DNA of 46,275 nt from Alistipes sp. (GTDB taxonomy: Bacteria; Bacteroidota; Bacteroidia; Bacteroidales; Rikenellaceae): NCBI GenBank assembly GCA_017559615.1, contig JAFYRB010000010.1, positions 1-46,275 on the forward strand, written 5' to 3'. Positions within the stretch are counted from its first letter, which is position 1. Each line of letters starts with the position of its first letter. Below the pieces are notes generated by a model. The model saw only the letters and a list, made by a program, of their open reading frames with translations, was not told where the DNA came from and did not search any database. A program made the position numbers and the translations under genes. Positions 44,665 through 46,275 of this stretch are shown piece after piece.

Positions 44665-45192
44665 CTACTCCTCGTACCAAGAGGCATATACACGATAGTC
44701 GCGTGCCGTGCGCTTGATAATCTCCTCACGCTGCTCTGGGGTTACATCCTTCACCTTCTTGGCTGGCACACCTGCATATACAGAGTTTGGCTCGAGCTTC
44801 TGATTCGAAAGCACGAGAGCGTTTGCCGCTACGATACATCCTGTACCCACTACAGCATTATCAAGAATCGTTGCACCCATACCGATAAGGCAGTCATTCT
44901 CGATAACCGCGCCGTGAATCACAGCGTTGTGGCCCACCGACACGAAGTCGCCGATGTGTGTCTGCGAAGGGTTCTTCGAGCCATCGTAGAGGGTATGGAT
45001 AACCACACCATCCTGAATATTCGAGTTATTACCAATGGTAATAGCATTTACATCGCCACGAAGCACCGCGTTGTACCAAATCGAGCAGTTCTCGCCAATC
45101 TTGACATTACCAAGAATTGTCGCATTCTCCGCCACCCACGTATCGTTACCAATCTCGGGCATATAGCCACGAACCTTTCTAATCAAAGCCAT
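44665..45192 (-). CDS. Gamma-carbonic anhydrase family protein
   Basis: This 175-residue left-handed beta-helix protein of hexapeptide repeats is like YrdA/PaaY. The three metal histidines of gamma-class carbonic anhydrases are present: H66 (VVIHT), H88 and H93 (VGHNAVIHG). R45 and D47 in LRGDVN are also conserved. YrdA-like proteins often lack measurable anhydrase activity. It starts 12 bases after the mazG stop and may be cotranscribed with mazG and the kinase. Confidence 0.92.
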   Translation of the reverse strand: MALIRKVRGYMPEIGNDTWVAENATILGNVKIGENCSIWYNAVLRGDVNAITIGNNSNIQDGVVIHTLYDGSKNPSQTHIGDFVSVGHNAVIHGAVIENDCLIGMGATILDNAVVGTGCIVAANALVLSNQKLEPNSVYAGVPAKKVKDVTPEQREEIIKRTARDYRVYASWYEE

Positions 45193-45204
45193 AGTTTTTG
45201 TTAA

Positions 45205-45990
45205 TTATTTGTTTTCCTGTTGTTTACACTCATCCCAATACATATCCATCTCCTCGAGCGACATCTCGTGAAGGCTCTTGCCAAGCTCCTCGGCCTTCTG
45301 CTCCACGTAGCCAAAGCGACGGATAAACTTCTTATTTGTACGCTCCAACGCACCCTCAGGGTCGATGCCATACAAACGGCAAGCGTTGATAAGCGCGAAG
45401 AACAAATCGCCTATCTCGTCCGTGAGATACTCCTGATTCTTCGCCTCAATCTCAGCATCTATCTCCATAAGTTCCTCACGCACCTTTGCCCAGACATCCT
45501 CGCGCTTCTGCCAATCGAAGCCCGTTGCAGCAGCCTTCTCACCAATGCGGAACGCCTTAACCATTGCAGGCAGTGACTGTGGCACACCACCCAGCGCACC
45601 ACTCTTACGCTTCTTCTTGCGGAGTTTCAGAGCCTCCCAATTCTGCTTCACCTCCTCGGGTGTATCGGCGTGAATATCGCCATAGACGTGAGGGTGGCGG
45701 TAGATAAGTTTGTCGCACACGCCATTAGCAACATCGGCATAGTTGAACGCACCAGCCTCGTCGCCCATCTTCGAGTAGAAGACTACGTGAAGCAACAAAT
45801 CGCCAAGTTCCTCCTTGATGCCCTCCATATTTTTGTCGGTGATAGCATCCACCAACTCATAGGTCTCCTCAATAGTATTATTACGTAGGCTATCGAACGT
45901 CTGCTCCCTATCCCAAGGACACTCCGCACGGAGTCTATCCATAACCTCCAAGAGTCGCGCCGTTGCCAACTCTGCCTCTTTCATATCCAT
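45205..45990 (-). CDS. mazG: Nucleoside triphosphate pyrophosphohydrolase MazG
   Basis: This 261-residue housecleaning enzyme hydrolyses (d)NTPs to NMP and pyrophosphate. It has two MazG domains. The first has CPWDREQTFDSLRNNTIEE and EELGDLLLHVVFY; the second has DEIGDLFFALINACR, with the E-x2-x2-D metal pattern. Length equals E. coli MazG (263). It lies 11 bases downstream of a glycosyltransferase gene that runs off the window. Confidence 0.95.
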   Translation of the reverse strand: MDMKEAELATARLLEVMDRLRAECPWDREQTFDSLRNNTIEETYELVDAITDKNMEGIKEELGDLLLHVVFYSKMGDEAGAFNYADVANGVCDKLIYRHPHVYGDIHADTPEEVKQNWEALKLRKKKRKSGALGGVPQSLPAMVKAFRIGEKAAATGFDWQKREDVWAKVREELMEIDAEIEAKNQEYLTDEIGDLFFALINACRLYGIDPEGALERTNKKFIRRFGYVEQKAEELGKSLHEMSLEEMDMYWDECKQQENK

Positions 45991-46001
45991 ATATCTATCA
46001 A

Positions 46002-46275
46002 TTATTTACGTTTAATATCTCTGAACGGAAGCTTCAGTACGCCGAAGAATGCCTCGCCGAAGATTCCTGATGACATCTTTGATGTTCCCTCCTCGCGGTC
46101 TATGAAGATAATCGACACCTCGCCAATCGAGAAGCCAAGACGCCACGCCGTATACTTCATCTCAATCTGGAAGCCATAGCCATTCATCGCCACACGGTCG
46201 AAGTCGATAGCCTCCAGCACCTCACGGCGATAACCTACAAATCCCGCCGTAGCATCCGCCACAGGCATACAGGTG
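46002..46275 (-). CDS. Polyprenol-phosphate sugar transferase (DPM1-like GT2), C-terminal fragment
   Basis: Only about 90 codons of the 3' end are in the window; the frame is open through position 46275. The visible part reads PVADATAGFVGYRREVLEAI, then GYGFQIEMKY and IIFIDREEGTSKMS, the C-terminal signature of dolichol/polyprenol-phosphate mannose synthases. These load a sugar from a nucleotide carrier onto polyprenol phosphate for use across the membrane. The donor cannot be told from this fragment. Confidence 0.88.
   Translation of the reverse strand, partial: TCMPVADATAGFVGYRREVLEAIDFDRVAMNGYGFQIEMKYTAWRLGFSIGEVSIIFIDREEGTSKMSSGIFGEAFFGVLKLPFRDIKRK

Overview
The window looks like chromosomal DNA of a member of the Bacteroidales, possibly Alistipes or a relative (the genus is inference). 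The reasons are promoters with the Bacteroidetes -7 element TAnnTTTG, start codons with A-rich leaders and no clear Shine-Dalgarno, and families typical of this phylum (DUF4923, GSCFA, DUF2851, UPF0597 cysteine desulfidase, OMP_b-brl barrel, LytTR with a LytS-like kinase). No phage, insertion sequence, tRNA, rRNA or CRISPR was found. Most of it is housekeeping chromosome with one repeat-rich intergenic region and one accessory-looking signalling locus.

Layout. 1-5.5 kb: rpsI (cut by the window edge) and rplM, a Na/Pi cotransporter with a PhoU-like tail, the divergent uracil salvage pair upp/uraA, and a Bax-inhibitor-1 membrane protein. 5.5-12.1 kb (minus strand): an OPT oligopeptide transporter, tripeptidase pepT, glutamine-dependent nadE and two tandem secreted DUF4923 proteins. 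12.3-17.2 kb (plus): a YbjN-like protein, then valS-rnhA-flavin reductase-hypothetical. 17.3-20.1 kb (minus): an aldehyde dehydrogenase and a UPF0597 cysteine desulfidase. 20.3-27.8 kb (plus): deoD with a secreted GH84 hexosaminidase, then gyrA with a secreted TPR protein. 27.9-29.0 kb (minus): luxS-mtn, the AI-2/methyl-recycling operon.

29.1-34.6 kb (plus) is a tight run: acyltransferase-3, GSCFA (SGNH-like), a PafA-like alkaline phosphatase homologue that has lost most active-site residues, SufE, a MIP18/SufT-like protein and an N-terminally short DUF2851 protein. 34.6-38.7 kb (minus) holds dCMP deaminase and secA, separated by 362 bp containing three direct copies and one inverted copy of a repeat. 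The last direct copy and the inverted copy form a foldback of about 127 nt directly after the secA stop.

38.9-46.3 kb (minus) holds mazG, a gamma-carbonic anhydrase-like protein, a LytS-like kinase with a CxC motif in its predicted periplasmic domain, a LytTR regulator, a small secreted His/Cys-rich protein, and a 978-residue outer-membrane barrel protein. Phased direct repeats resembling LytTR half-sites lie upstream of the last two genes, suggesting that kinase and regulator control them. This possible metal- or envelope-stress locus, the pseudo-phosphatase and the foldback repeats are the best candidates for something undescribed.
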